DNA from: Erythrophleum ivorense
Lineage: Eukaryota; Streptophyta; Magnoliopsida; Fabales; Fabaceae
DNA: 64,000 nucleotides
NCBI GenBank assembly: GCA_026724425.1
Contig: JAIUCV010000089.1
Coordinates: 1,612,001-1,676,000, forward strand
Reading direction: 5' to 3'
The position numbers and the translations under genes are program-made. The notes beneath the pieces are model-generated. The model was not told the origin of the DNA. It did not search any database and was given only the letters and a program-made list of their open reading frames with translations. Numbering within the stretch: position 1 is the first letter of the stretch; each line of letters begins with the position of its first letter. This document shows, one piece after another, positions 26,126 through 38,500 of the stretch.

Positions 26126-26339
26126 TGTTAAGGATACTAATTGAAACAAACTTTATCTTGTTGAGATTCTTAGTTATGATACATGTAATCTCATTTATAT
26201 CTTATATATTATTTGTAATTCAAATATAACATAGGTTTAGGAAGTTTGTTTACACCATATACTTGTATATATATACATGTAAGCCATGGAATATAGTTGA
26301 AGCCGTGTAATTTGTCTTATACTTGACATTTGTCCTTTA
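26126..26339 (+). repeat. 5' LTR of Copia element
   Basis: 214 bases starting TGTTAAGGAT, aligned end to end with 30771-30984. The terminal bases TTTA replace the expected CA. Confidence 0.88.
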
Positions 26340-26351
26340 TGGTATTAAAGC
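26340..26351 (+). promoter_or_regulatory. Primer binding site of Copia element
   Basis: TGGTATTAAAGC directly abuts the 5' LTR. The usual plant Copia site is TGGTATCAGAGC, complementary to initiator-Met tRNA. The two differences are C-to-T and G-to-A, as expected from decay of methylated DNA. Confidence 0.8.
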
Positions 26352-26359
26352 TTCATAGC

Positions 26360-27036
26360 TTTAACGAGAATGATTCGATGGCCAATAATTCTAGCACCAC
26401 TACCTTAGTTACCAATGTTTCACATAATGATAACTCCAATCAACTCATAGCCATCAACCCTATGACATTGCCTTTCAAACTCACACCCACGAATTACACA
26501 TTGTGGTAAGCTCAGTTTCAATTGCTACTCATCAGATATGATCTCATCCGTTTCACTGATGGCACAAATGCATCACAACACAAAGAGGATTCAGACTATA
26601 CCTACTGGTATCACCAAGATTAGCTACTCCGTTATGCAATCATCATGTCTGTGGAACCATCACTCATGCACATTATTTCTCAGACATCTACAGCACGAGA
26701 AGCATAGACTACTTTAGCCTTATTATATGCAAATTCCTCAAGATTATGAGTCATGATTTTGAAGGAATGCTTGCAACAAAGCAATAAAGGTTCTAAGACC
26801 ATTGCTGAGTATCTTTATGACATCAAACATGTTGTTGATGATCTCACTATCATTGATCATCCTATCACTATCATTAATGGTCTCGGTCCAGACTATAAGG
26901 AAATCTCTGCCTCCATTCGCACCAGAGATAGGCTACTAACGTTTGAAGAGCTATTTGACAAGCTCCTAAGTTTTGAAGAATATTTGAAATGTAAGGAAGC
27001 ACGAACAAAACCTGATAGAGAATGGAAAAAGAATTA
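26360..27036 (+). pseudogene. Copia gag remnant
   Basis: The plus strand shows typical Copia gag features: an N-terminal block with NPMTLPFKLT, NYTLW and FTDGT, then a longer open piece (26753-27037) ending in the helix LTFEELFDKLLSFEEYLK. Several in-frame stops interrupt the first half. The zinc knuckle is displaced downstream by an AT-rich insertion (about 27040-27415). A broken trace of it (GHIAKHC) lies at about 27575-27595. Confidence 0.8.
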
Positions 27037-27039
27037 AAA

Positions 27040-27415
27040 ATTTATTATTAATTATTTATAAATTATGGATTAAAAATAAACATAAGAAATAATATTTTAC
27101 TAATATTAGAATTAAGATTAATTATCTTTTTGTTAGGTTTTAATAATGATCTTTTTGTTATTTTTTACTTATTTTTAAGATTAGGCATTTGACTTTAGAT
27201 AGGATTATGATTTTATATATCTATCCCTTATTATTAGAAGCTATTTTTAATTAGAATTAAGATTAGGATTCTATACATATAAGTCTTTGTAATTGTATTT
27301 GGAGAACCTAGACTTAATTGATAATAAAATACTTTTAGAATATCTGCTTTTCTCTTCCTCTTTCCCTTTTATTTCTTCTAATATCTTCTTCCCTTCTCAC
27401 TTCACTCAGCATAAC
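27040..27415. mobile_element. AT-rich insertion within Copia gag
   Basis: Gag-like sequence stops at about 27036 and resumes at about 27415 (NQGR block). The 375 bases between are AT-rich and not coding. They resemble a plant LTR in style (TATA-like stretch, then TTTGTAATTGTATTTGG and an A-rich end), so a solo LTR or MITE is likely. Clean termini and a target duplication were not found. Confidence 0.4.
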
Positions 27416-27709
27416 CAAGGTCGATATAGGCTGGTTAAAGGTGGTGCAAAAAATTTTCACTTTATAGATAGTATGCCACAACAAAACTATCAAGCGCAAG
27501 GATGCCTCAAACATAACAAAGCTGCTTAAACAGATTTAATCAACCTCCTCCAAAATGTTAGATATGTGATGTAGTGGACATATTGCTAAGCATTGTTCAG
27601 CTCTTAGTCGTCGCCCACCTACTATCTATTCATCCTAAGGTGCACACATGTTGTCTAATTCTACATTGTAAGCTCATATCAAAAGCAAAACACTAACATC
27701 ATCTTACTA

Positions 27710-28598
27710 GGTAATAGACTCGTGGGCCACAAATCATGTCACCAACAGTCTCAACAACTTGAATCTCCATTCTGAATATGAAGGACCAAATGATATCATC
27801 AATGGTGACGGATTAGGTTTGTGTATCACACATGTGGGATCCACTTCACTCTCCACTCCACACATTTCACTTTCACTTGAAAACACACTTTGCGTACCCC
27901 AACTATCCATTAACCTTATCTCAGTGTCTCAATTGTGTAAGTCAAACAATGTCTCTGTTGATTTTTACCCTTATTTTTTCTTTGTGAAGGATCTTCAAAT
28001 GAGGATGATTCTATTCAAAGGACCTAGTAATGACAACCTCCATCAAGTTCTTATCTCAGTTTTTTCTCCACATGTTTATATTGCCTTTTACATTCCATTG
28101 CATTGGCATTCAGGCCTTGGCCACCCATCTAGTCATATTCTTAACTTCATTTTGAATAAATTTCAATTGTCTTCTTCTAAAGTTAATAAATCCTTTAGTT
28201 GCTTAACTTGCAAATGTAATAAAAGCCACCAGTTACCTTTTGGCTCATCATCTGTTACATCTTCTAGGCCCTTTGAGATTTTATTTTCTGATGTATGGGG
28301 ACCTTCCCCTATTTTATCAATTGATGCTTATAAATATTACTTGCTTTTTGTTGATTATTTTACTCAGTATGTTTGGGTGTTTCTTTTGAAAACTAAGATT
28401 AATATGGTTCTTATTTTCCTTCAGTTTCATGCTCAAATTCAAAACAAGTTCAATATCACTCTTATGACTTTGTACACTGATGGAGGCATTGAGTATCTTA
28501 AACTAAAAACTTACCTTGCCACTCATGGAATATCATACCACACAATGCCACTATACACTCAGCAACATATAGGGCTTATTAAATGTTGCCACCGTTAA
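27710..28598 (+). pseudogene. Copia protease and integrase remnant
   Basis: A protease-like start DSWATNHVT (27716 on; the family has DSGA, so the active-site Gly is replaced) is followed by an open piece at 27759-28598. This carries the pre-integrase zinc motif HWHSGLGHPS, the cysteine pair CLTCKC, and the integrase core with FSDVWGPSP and FVDYFTQYVWVF. A stop interrupts the core at 28596-28598, and the frame resumes at 28608-28799 (GAYIANKLPTSTF). It is clearly non-functional. Confidence 0.85.
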
Positions 28599-28799
28599 CT
28601 TGTCAAAATGGCCCTCACCCTTCTTCACGAAGCCTTTCTTTTAACTACATTCTGGTCCCATGCATTGCTACACGGTGCTTATATTGCCAATAAGTTACCA
28701 ACATCCACCTTTAATTATCTATCACCATTTGAAAAACTCTTCCACAAGACTCCCGATTATCACAACATGAAAGTTTTTGGCTCAACATGCTTCCCTTAG

Positions 28800-30760
28800 C
28801 TTCATCCTTATGCAATAACTCTAACCTAGATCATCCCCTTGCATATATCTTGGCTTTTCTCATCAACATCATGCACACAAATGCTTTGATCCCACCACAT
28901 CTCGTGTTTACATCTCACGACATGTAGTCTTTGATGAGTCTCACTTTTTGTCCTATACCAACACTATTGAGTCCTTATCATCCTTTTCGTTGAACCATGC
29001 ACACTCCACTTCTCAACCACTGCATGACACTATCACTCTTAAGAATACTACTACTTGTCCTCCACCATTTTCACCAGAGCCTATGTCACTCTCATCCTCT
29101 CTCTTCTTTTTAATTGGACTCCACCTTCCATGTAAACCAACCCACTTGAACCCATCTAATGCACACACGTTCTATGAACAACAACAATTATACCATGTAT
29201 CCAAACATCCACTCTCACCAACACTTGAACCCTTATATGTGTCTATTGCACTTCAAGATGAAAACTGGCAAGCTACAATGTCCTCTAAATTCACTGCCTT
29301 ACAACAACAGGGTACATGGACTTTGGTTCCTCTGCATCCTTTCTAAAATATCATAAGGTGTAAGCGGCTGTTCCGTATCAAGCATAATCCAGATAACTAC
29401 GTCTCTTGCTATAAAGCTCATCTTATTGCTAAAGGCTTTTATCAACATCCTAAGCTAGATTACACTCACACTTTTAGTCCCATTATCAAGCCCACAACAA
29501 TCTATTCGGTACTCACTCTTGTTGTCACACATAGTTGGTGCCTTCATCAACTGAAAGTCAATAATGCCTTTCTTCATGGTCACATGTTTAAAGATGTTGT
29601 CATGTAGGAACCTCCTAGTTTCATTGATCCTTAACTACCTTATCACGTGTGTCATCTTTGCAAGTTTATTTATGGACTTAAGTAGGCTCTCCGAGCTTGG
29701 TATAATGAGCTTAAGGCATTTCTACATGATCAAGGATTCTCTCACTCCAAATCAGATCATTCTCTTCATCATATGGCTAGCCACTGATGTTGTTTATCTG
29801 TTAATCTACATGAATGACATTATCATAACGGGTAATAATCTTAGCACTATTGCTAGTTGCATTTCAACACTATTGAAGAAATTCTCCATCAAAAACCTTG
29901 GATCCTTACACTTTTTCCTTGGTGTTGAAGTCATCCCCACTACACAGGGGCTTTTCTTATCTCAACATCAATATATTTATGATTTATTGGACAAGTTCAA
30001 TATACATGATGCTAGGCCTACACTTACACTTGCAGCATCCTTCAGTACCCTTTTTCCAACGATGATGGTTCACCACTTGCAAATATCTCTAACTACCATC
30101 ACATTATTGGAGCACTTCAATATTTGTCATTCACCAGGCCTGATATCTCATTCATCGTCAATAAACTTGCTTAGTTCATGCACTAACCAATAACTATTCA
30201 TTGGGCAGCTGCTAAACGTGTTCTATGTTATTTCAAGGGCACCATATTTCATGGCTTGCTAATTCAAAAAGCTCCTTTGCTGGCTTTTATGACTTTCTCA
30301 TATTCTAACTGGGGAGGCAGCAGAGATAATTATAAATCCACCTCAGCATACCTGGTTTACCTCAATGGCACGCTTATCTCTTGGAAGTCCTCCAAACAGA
30401 AAATGATTGCCAGGTTATCCATTAAGGCCGAATATTGATCCTTAGCACTCATTGCATCTAAACTTGCATGGCTTAAATCTTTGCTTCACAAACTTGATCA
30501 TCCTCTATTGAACTCACTGATTATTTATTATGATAACATTAATGCCATTGCTCTCAGATTGAACCTTATTCTTCATAGTCACATGAAGCACTTGGCAATT
30601 GATATCCAATTCATTCATGATTGCGTTTAGCAAGGTTAAGTACATGTCACTTACATCTTAACTAAAGACCAACTTGTTGATGCATTGACCAAGCCACTCA
30701 CACCTCAGCATCTGAGTCATCTACATAATAAGATTGGTGTCACTGATGGGATGCCAATCT
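28800..30760 (+). pseudogene. Copia reverse transcriptase and RNase H remnant
   Basis: Fragments of the Copia polymerase in three frames: a linker at 28948-29346, NAFLHG at about 29562-29580, the polymerase motif at about 29808 reading YMNDIIITG (the second catalytic Asp is kept but the first is Asn), and LHFFLGVEV at about 29910. RNase H-like sequence follows at 30256-30438, with STSAYLVYLNGTLISWKSSKQ. Multiple frameshifts and stops are present. Confidence 0.85.
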
Positions 30761-30761
30761 T

Positions 30762-30769
30762 ACGGGGGC
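30762..30769 (+). promoter_or_regulatory. Polypurine tract of Copia element
   Basis: ACGGGGGC sits directly before the 3' LTR, where plus-strand DNA synthesis is primed. Confidence 0.65.
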
Positions 30770-30770
30770 A

Positions 30771-30984
30771 TGTTAAGGATAATAATTGAAACAAACTTTA
30801 TCTTGTTAAGATTCTCAGTTATGATACATGTAATTTCATGTATATCTCATATATTATTTGTAATTCAAATATAGCATAGGTTTAGGAGGTCTTTTTACAC
30901 TATATACTTGTATATATAAACACATGAGCCATGGAATACAGTTGAAGTGGTGCAATTTGTCTTATACTTGATATTTTTCCTTTA
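30771..30984 (+). repeat. 3' LTR of Copia element
   Basis: 214 bases aligned to the 5' LTR with about 20 differences by eye. It is followed by TCCAG, a near match to the 5' flank TCCAA. Confidence 0.88.
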
Positions 30985-32129
30985 TCCAGCTTCGTCAATT
31001 TCGCTTTCATCAGTCACAAAACCTCATAACTTCAAGTGTTGGAACATTGCACTCATTAAATACTACTATTATACCATATTAAACTTAGTGTCAATTCAAA
31101 ATACATTGATAAAACTTAACTGTTATAGCTATTATTCTTTGTAGATGCTAACATTTTGTACCTAGAATAACCTACTAGTGTTGGATTTTCACATTTTATT
31201 GATGTGTCATTTTATAACTCTTTGAATGATATGATCATAGGTATGTTTCCATATCCTCATCCTTCTTCAATTTATCAACCCTAATACCTTAATTTATTTA
31301 CATTTTTCATATTTTGCCATATTATGTATTTTAACACAGATGATTTAAAGGCATTAGATATTCCCTAAAATTTTATATACATTTGATACTTTGGCTCTAA
31401 TTTTTAGCTTAAGACAACTTAGTATTTCTGCAATAATGGTTTGCTAAGCTCCCACAATACAAGAACACTGATTTTTTCATAATATGAGAGAACTATAGAG
31501 GTATCTTCTTAAGCATGACAATACTTTAAGGAGAAATAAGGGAATATTTTGGTAGGGATTCAAGTGGTGCATAAAACACTTGGGCAATAGTAAATTAGCA
31601 ACAATGGCGACGGAGTAGCTTCTCCAATAAAGAAGAACGATGATTTGCTATTAATGCAATATGATGGGATCCAAAGTGTCATTCTGCATTGTAAGAGATC
31701 TTTCAACACTAGAGGTGAATATCTTATTAAAAAAATTGTTAAATAAATAAATTGACTTTAGGTTAATTGATTATTAATATTCAATACTTTGGTTTCATAT
31801 TCTTCTTTAAAGAAAGATGACTAGTCAAACATGTGATGATGTGTTTCTCATATTTTCAAAAAGGAATAATAGAAAAAATGTTGTAGGTGATGATGGTGAG
31901 AAAATAAACTCCTAAGAAACAAAACCATATCATTATCAAAACACAGCTTTAAGACTAGAAAATCCTTAACACTTCCATATACTTCATCCTTTATGTGGCC
32001 AATTCTATCTTCTTTGTCATTAACAATAAAAGGATAAAAAACTATGCAACAAGATGAAGTTAAGGTAGTGGCAGGAGGCAAAGCAACTTAACATTCAATC
32101 TAAGTTATTGGTTGGAACCCACGAGTACT

Positions 32130-32521
32130 TAGCCCTAAAGATAATCTCATGGAAAGGTTGTAGTTGTTTTGGTGATAGAATTCAGTAGCTCTGGAATAAC
32201 AGTGGACATGGTAGTGTGGAACATCTAAAGGAGACGAGATGGATGGTTGGACATTGAGACAAGGATACAAATGAAGGCAAGCCTCATTCTTCAAGGGATT
32301 CAACTTAGGCCCTCATGAGATGTATGGAAAGTAGTGCATGGCATCCAAGTGGCTTCCTCATCTCCACCATAGCTTTACCTCGACAATCCATTAGCTATGT
32401 TAGACAGAACCAAACGAAGTTATAATGGAAATAAACTATAAGGACCAAATTTCAAAGTTTGGAAATTATAAGGATGAACTTGGAAAAAAAAAACTATAAG
32501 GACCAAATAATTAATTTTTTC
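32130..32521 (-). repeat. Right terminal inverted repeat of Mutator-like element
   Basis: Inverted partner of 25520-25945. It lacks a segment of about 30 bases present in the left arm. It is followed directly by the second copy of AATAAATAA. Confidence 0.8.
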
Positions 32522-32530
32522 AATAAATAA
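32522..32530 (+). repeat. Right 9-bp target site duplication
   Basis: AATAAATAA, identical to 25511-25519 and flush with the inverted repeat end. Confidence 0.7.
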
Positions 32531-33403
32531 TTGAACTATATAGTAATGTTGGATTAAATGTACATTATTGATTACTAATCCTTCAAGCAATTATTTATCT
32601 TATATGTATTGTAATTTTTTTAAGAACATTGATTAAATAATAACAATATATATGCAACATTTATAAACACATTGGGAACATTATCATTTGATCTTTGTAT
32701 ATTAATATCAAATTATATTTCAAAATATTTGTGTTTGATATACAGATATATAAAATAACATATATCTTAAGATATGATACAATTTTAATTAAAACATTAT
32801 GGATATCTTACATGACATTTCTTTTAGCTTTGTTAATTTTTACAAAATATTATATATATTTTCTATGATAATTGTTTAGGTTTGGACTTGGCAATAGACG
32901 AAGATAAGAATATTAGAGAGGGAGAGAGTAAAAGGATTTTATTAAAATGTCAATGATATGTGGATAAGCTCATGGGGAACTTGGCTTGGTTGTATGGGGA
33001 TAGTAGAGCTGCATGGGTAACCATGGTGCTCTATAACAACTTTTGTAAATACTGATTACAAGATACAATTAGGAATACTCTTATAGTGAAAAGTCACCTT
33101 ACACTTAGTTATTATGTGTACGTGAGGAAGTAAAAAATCAATTTATTTGTTTTATAAAATAAAGTTATGATGCTAAACTTGAAAAGAAGAGAATATGAAC
33201 ACAAGAATTGCAAAATCAAATTATAAGTATTTTTAACAATACTTCCAATAATATGCTGACCTAAGTTTACAAAAAAAAATCACATCTATATAAGCTCGAT
33301 GTCTCTCATAAGAGATTAAATTAGAGATGATGATGATGAGAAGAAATGAATTTTAGTTTTCCTTTACTTTTAATAATTTTATTACATTTATGTAATTAAA
33401 TTA
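32531..33403. other. AT-rich spacer between two inverted-repeat elements
   Basis: No gene or element boundary recognised. Confidence 0.5.
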
Positions 33404-33987
33404 TTTTTTGAAATTCATCACCACAGATGGCTAATGCATCACATTGCAATTTATTAGGTCAACAATTTCCGGGAGTTGACAATTAAGCTTTATATATATA
33501 TATGTCAAATACTAGAGAAGGACACATGGCATGATCATCTCAATCTTTACAATTACGTATTTTCAACTGATCACACATGATGTTAGAAGTTAGAAAACCC
33601 CATTTATAAAACTACATTTTTTGTTTTCTTTATTAATTACTTCTTTCTCACATTGTCATCACGAATTGTTTTATTTAACAAAGATATTCGATAACAGTTT
33701 TATAATTATATTGTACGAATTTAAATTTTTTTAATTTAAAAAATTCATTGGTGGTTAATCTTTTTGGAAGAGATCCCTTATCATCCAATTTTTTGAGTAA
33801 AAATTTATTTATTTATTGATAGACCTTGAAATAGGCGTTGCAAGTTTTGTAAATATAAATATACAATTAGATAGAAATCTCAAATAAGCCACTAAATCTT
33901 GGCTGATAATACTAGAATAATATATCCTTAACCCATTTTTGTCTTTAAAAAAAAAAAAAGTTCTTCTGCACATCTTCAAACATGCAC
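33404..33987 (+). repeat. Left arm of large inverted repeat
   Basis: Pairs with 34944-35510. Identity is high in long stretches with scattered small indels. Confidence 0.85.
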
Positions 33988-34309
33988 CACGGACCTCAAA
34001 CCATTATGTGTAATTTAGTGATTAATTTGTAAAAGATTTTAAATTTAAGAATTCTTGTTGTTATGTATTGAAAAAAATATAATTTTTAATTTTTAAAATT
34101 AAAATAAATAAATTTATAAGTTGGGTTCTTATGGCCTGCTTTTTTCTTCTCAATATTCTTATCTTTTAAGTAAAGGATTTTATTTTTGTGAAAATAGAAA
34201 TTATATTCTCTCTAAGTGTTATCTGGCTTTACAAGATATAGGTACCTCATGGATTCAAAATAACTCAATCTACTTACTTAAGATCTAAACCACCCATAGT
34301 TTAATTGTA

Positions 34310-34520
34310 GTTTGGTAACCGTAGTTAAACTTAAGGAATAATTGTAGTTTCCAAAACTGCAGCTAAACCAATAGCTGCAAACAATTTTATTGTTGTTTAA
34401 AAAATTACAACTAAATTTAAGAAAACTGTAGTTAGGACCTCTTTTTTTTTTCCTTTTGTAATAACACAATAAATTAATACAGTAAATTGCTCTGAACGAA
34501 GCAACTCTAGATAACCAAAC
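34310..34520. mobile_element. Possible MITE inside the inverted-repeat spacer
   Basis: GTTTGGTAACCGTAGTT at the left and the reverse complement of GTTTGGTTATCTAGAGTT at the right form imperfect ends about 210 bases apart. The interior is AT-rich and non-coding. Target duplication not found. Confidence 0.35.
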
Positions 34521-34943
34521 ACGGCAAGATACCTTGAATAGATGATTCCTGCAACTCCATAAAGCCACTTGACATGATCGTTATCATCGTTAGCACATCT
34601 TTATAGAGGCTCGTCAATAAAAAGACTCCCCATGTTTTAATAGGATAAGCACCCAACAGCATTGCAAATCATACAAAGTTATAACCACCACTACAGCGAA
34701 TACTTTAAATATCAATTAAAGAATTAGTTGGAAAAATTACAAAATCAGTTTAAAAAATGTAAATTATGACTAAAAATGCAGTCAGTAGTGTTAGTTGGAT
34801 TTTACTTAGTTGGTAATTGATTACCAACTAATTTGGCGTTGGAAAATAGTAACTTGATTATAATAATATTAGTTTGCAATCACTCTCCTTACATTCTCTG
34901 AATTTGTAATGCAGAGTATGAGTTAGGTGCAGATTTGAAAATA

Positions 34944-35510
34944 AGCATGTTTGAAAATGTCCAAGAGATTTTTTTTTTTTTTTAAACAAGAAGGGGTTGA
35001 GGACATATTATTCTAATAGTATCGGCCAAGATTTAATGACTTATCTGCGATTTTTTTTTCCAATTATGTATTTATATATACTAAACTCGCAACACCTATA
35101 TCAAAGTCTTATCAAAAAATAGAGACTTACTTAAAAAAACCAAGTGAGAAGGGATCTCCCCTAAAAAGATTGACCACCAATGAGTTTTTTAAATTAAAAT
35201 ATTCAAATTCGTGCAACATAATTATAAAATTGTTATCGAATTTAATTGTTAAATAAAACAATTAAAGAAAACAAAGAAAGTAGTTTTATAAAAGCGGTGT
35301 TCTAACTTCAAACATCATGTGTGACACCACTAGACATAAAGTTTCTGAAGTTGAAAATATCTAATTGTAAAGATTGAGATGATCTTGCCATGTGTCCTTC
35401 TCTAATGTTTGATATACATAAAAAGCTTAATTGTCTACTCCCAGAAAATGTTGACCTATTAAATTGTAATGCGATGCATCAGCGATCTGTGGTAAATTTC
35501 AAATGAAGTG
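34944..35510 (-). repeat. Right arm of large inverted repeat
   Basis: Inverted partner of 33404-33987. Confidence 0.85.
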
Positions 35511-38500
35511 TCACATTTCATCATTCATACACGAATTTGAAGTTGAAATTAAGTCAGGCCTTGCATGCTTTTGATCTGCCTCGCAGCGCCCTACGTTTTT
35601 TATTGATAGTAAGGTCAAGCCTGTCTCGATTTGAACGGGTCATTTTATAACTTGCTATAGGTAGTTGGCCTTCCAAATCATTCAAAATGCAATTTGAATG
35701 CGTAAAAAGTGTGTTTGGTATTGGAGAAAAACATCCACACACAAGAAAAAAAACTCCATCATTACTCTCATGTGTAAATATGTAACTTTTTTTTTATATA
35801 TATCAATAAATGATAAAACATTATTTTTCATTAATTTGATTTTAATTTTGAATATGACCGCAATATTATTGACCTAATTAAAGTTAATTAAGAATAAAAC
35901 ATTAACTAGACATTACGGCACTTCTTTTTGCATTAATTTTATGAAAATAACATTACTTTAAAGGTAATATTCTCAGACAAATCTCTCATGCATGATGAAG
36001 CCAAGAAATATTATCAAACTTTAAATTTCAATTCTTTATAAATTCATTAAAATCCAATCTGTCAGCCCATTGTACGATTACAATTGTGTCATTCAATAAT
36101 TTATAGTCCAATTTTGTGCAGGATTTTTCTCAGTCCTGCATCAAATACAGTGGCTATCGTCAATGAAAAAAGTGGCCCATTTTCAACATTAACTGCAAAA
36201 CTTTATATTCTGGTTTGTGTACGGCCGTACACTTGGGAATAAAAATCTTGGACGTCTCACGAAATTGAGAGAAGCAGATAAGATTCGAATCCCAATTGAT
36301 AAGTTCGAGTGTGCATGGGAACTCGCTATCCCCAAAAATATCATTCAGACCAATGACGCGTAACATCCTAATGAATTAATCTTATAATAAAAATAAAAAT
36401 TTTAAAAAATTTAATCATTATTTACAAGAACTCTTTAATTTAAAAAAAATAAAAAATAAGAATTACAAAAAGTGTATTGGGAGCATTTCATAAAGGAAAT
36501 GTTTTTCAAAATATATTACCCCAAAGTATTAATTTAATAAATTAGACAGCATTGTTGTAACTTCAAAATTAATCATTTCTTACATTTCATGAGCCAAAGA
36601 TTTATAATTTTACAGAAAAACATTCTCCAAAAGAACAGTAAATCGATCCCGCAAACAGAGGGCGTTGATCAATGCTTAAAGTCACCTCGTTTCCTTCTCC
36701 ATTGAAAGGTACAACAAAATACTAAGGATATGAATGTAAATGTAATCTATATAACTAGCTATGTGGCTTTATCTTCAAAATGATGACCAAGTTGCAATTC
36801 GCCGCCGCAAAAAAAAAAAAAAGGGGAAAACTGCTTTCAAGTTCATGCACTAGAGCAGCAAATTTAATAAAGGGAATGGAGAAAGTAGACTTTGAGGTTC
36901 GTACAGGTGTAGTGTTGTCGTTGCCTTTTGCTTACTCATTTTCCATTGTTCTTTTCTGTGTCTCTCAATTCAATATAAGCTTTTTTTGTCGGCTGGGGAT
37001 TGGAAGATTTTTTAAAAAAGTAAGAGGGTGTGGGAGCCCAACATGTTATTGTTAGCGTTGGGTCCCACTTTCTTATATCATTTTGATGTTTTTCTTTTTG
37101 ATTGTTGCCCTTTGCTTTCCATGGATCTGTTATAGTGATTTATGGTTACTGGGTTTTCATACGGTGGTTGCAAACTCAAAATGTAACATCTGGATGGTTT
37201 TTATTTTTAATAAAACTTAAAAATGTTTTATTATTAATTTTTTTTCTAAAATTATAATATTTTTATAACATTTTTTGAAAAACTCAATCATATGACATTG
37301 GATTGTAAAAATCATATATTGTTATATTTTAATTAAAAAAATCATATAAATATTTGTTACTCTTCTTTTAGAAAATATTATTAAAAAAATTATATAATTA
37401 TAGCTGATCGTGAGAGTCGAATTTTAAATTTTATTTTATATATATAATTTAACAAATTGTAATATTTTTACTTTTCATGATGAATATAATATGAATATAC
37501 ATTGAAAATAATGCTAATATTTACATAATATTTTAGACTTTTATAATTGCACCTCTTTAAGTTATGATATAATGCATGTTATATATTCTGTAGTTAGAAA
37601 TTGCAGGAATCTCCATGACAGACAAGGAATCACATAGCATTACATTTAGTTAAAAGTTACTTAGAACTTTAAGCAATATATCTTAATCAATTTAGGTTTG
37701 ATCCTTTGATTGCTATCGTAAACAATTTTAATATTTTGCTGTCTCCTGAGTAGGTTAAACAAAAAAGACACATAAATACCTAACAAACATCTCATAGCTA
37801 GGAAAGTCTCACAGTTGAGAATTGTGAGAATTAAATTAATATCTCTTTTTTTTTAACATAATAAAACTAAATATTTTATTATTTTTTTAATCAATTGAGT
37901 TACATTAACCCCAAAAAAGAAAAAAAAAAGTGAAGAAAGTTAACATCAAGCCATTACGTAACTGGGACAGCTGGATAGCATTTAAGTAAAAGAGGATTAG
38001 ATGAACCTTTTCCTTGGGGATTTAGATTGCCCCATTAACTCCAATACCTCCTCTTGGATCACATACATCCAATATAACAGGAAAGACCATACTGGACTTT
38101 TTTTGGTTTCGGGAAAAAAAAAGAGATTTCTGTGTATTTTGTTATCGACGTACAGGCTGAGAATATATATATATATATATATTGATGAAAAAGTAAAAGA
38201 AATAAACAAGTGAATGTGATGTAGCTGTGGTGTAGTGTGTATAGTTATTTATTTTTCATAACCTACAGAACTTTTCTGTATGATGTAAAGCATACACTTG
38301 TGCGCATGCGGATGTGCCCACCAAAACCCGACGGTAGAGAAGAGGCCAAATACCATAATACTTTGTATTTAATGAATTTCTAATGAATAAACATCACATT
38401 CATATCTTACTAAAAATTATACACACACACACACAGATTTTAACCCAAAATTTATAACAAAAATGAACTATAATAGTGTGTTAGGTGAAGTTAGATATTT

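Larger units (their letters stand above)
26126..30984 (+). mobile_element. Decayed Ty1/Copia LTR retrotransposon
   Basis: A 4,859-bp element with two 214-bp LTRs, a degenerate initiator-Met tRNA primer site at 26340, a purine tract before the 3' LTR, and an imperfect 5-bp target duplication (TCCAA at 26121-26125, TCCAG at 30985-30989). The order gag, protease, integrase, reverse transcriptase, RNase H is that of Copia. Many stops and frameshifts split the coding region. The LTRs differ at about 20 of 214 positions by my count, so the insertion is old. It interrupts the interior of the Mutator-like element and is therefore younger than that insertion. It cannot encode its own transposition proteins. 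Confidence 0.93.
25520..32521. mobile_element. Non-autonomous Mutator-like element with nested Copia
   Basis: A 7,002-bp element bounded by inverted repeats of about 400 bp (25520-25945 and 32130-32521) and by a perfect 9-bp target duplication. The two ends read GGAAAAATTAATCATTTGG and, on the other strand, GAAAAAATTAATTATTTGG. The similarity runs inward with small gaps, the largest an extra 30-odd bases in the left arm near 25550. After removing the Copia insertion (26126-30984 plus its 5-bp duplication) about 2.1 kb remains. No transposase reading frame is visible in the interior (25946-26120 and 30990-32129), so it would have needed a helper. A 77-codon minus frame (31848-32081) is not recognised. 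A captured host fragment cannot be excluded. Confidence 0.75.
33404..35510. mobile_element. Large inverted-repeat element, about 2.1 kb
   Basis: Two arms of about 575 bp (33404-33987 and 34944-35510) match in inverted orientation over their whole length. Matching blocks include ACCACAGAT, GAGAAGGACACATGGCA, GATCATCTCAATCTTTACAATTA, CTCATTGGTGG or TTCATTGGTGG, GAGATCCCTT, CTAAATCTTGGC or TTAAATCTTGGC, and TTCAAACATGC. The spacer is about 950 bp. No transposase is visible. A target duplication was not found. It could be a foldback or Mutator-like non-autonomous element, or two insertions of one repeat in opposite orientation. Confidence 0.75.

Noticed and set aside
36283..36300. GATTCGAATCCC, like a tRNA T-loop
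   Set aside because: No acceptor stem, D-arm or anticodon arm can be built around it on either strand.
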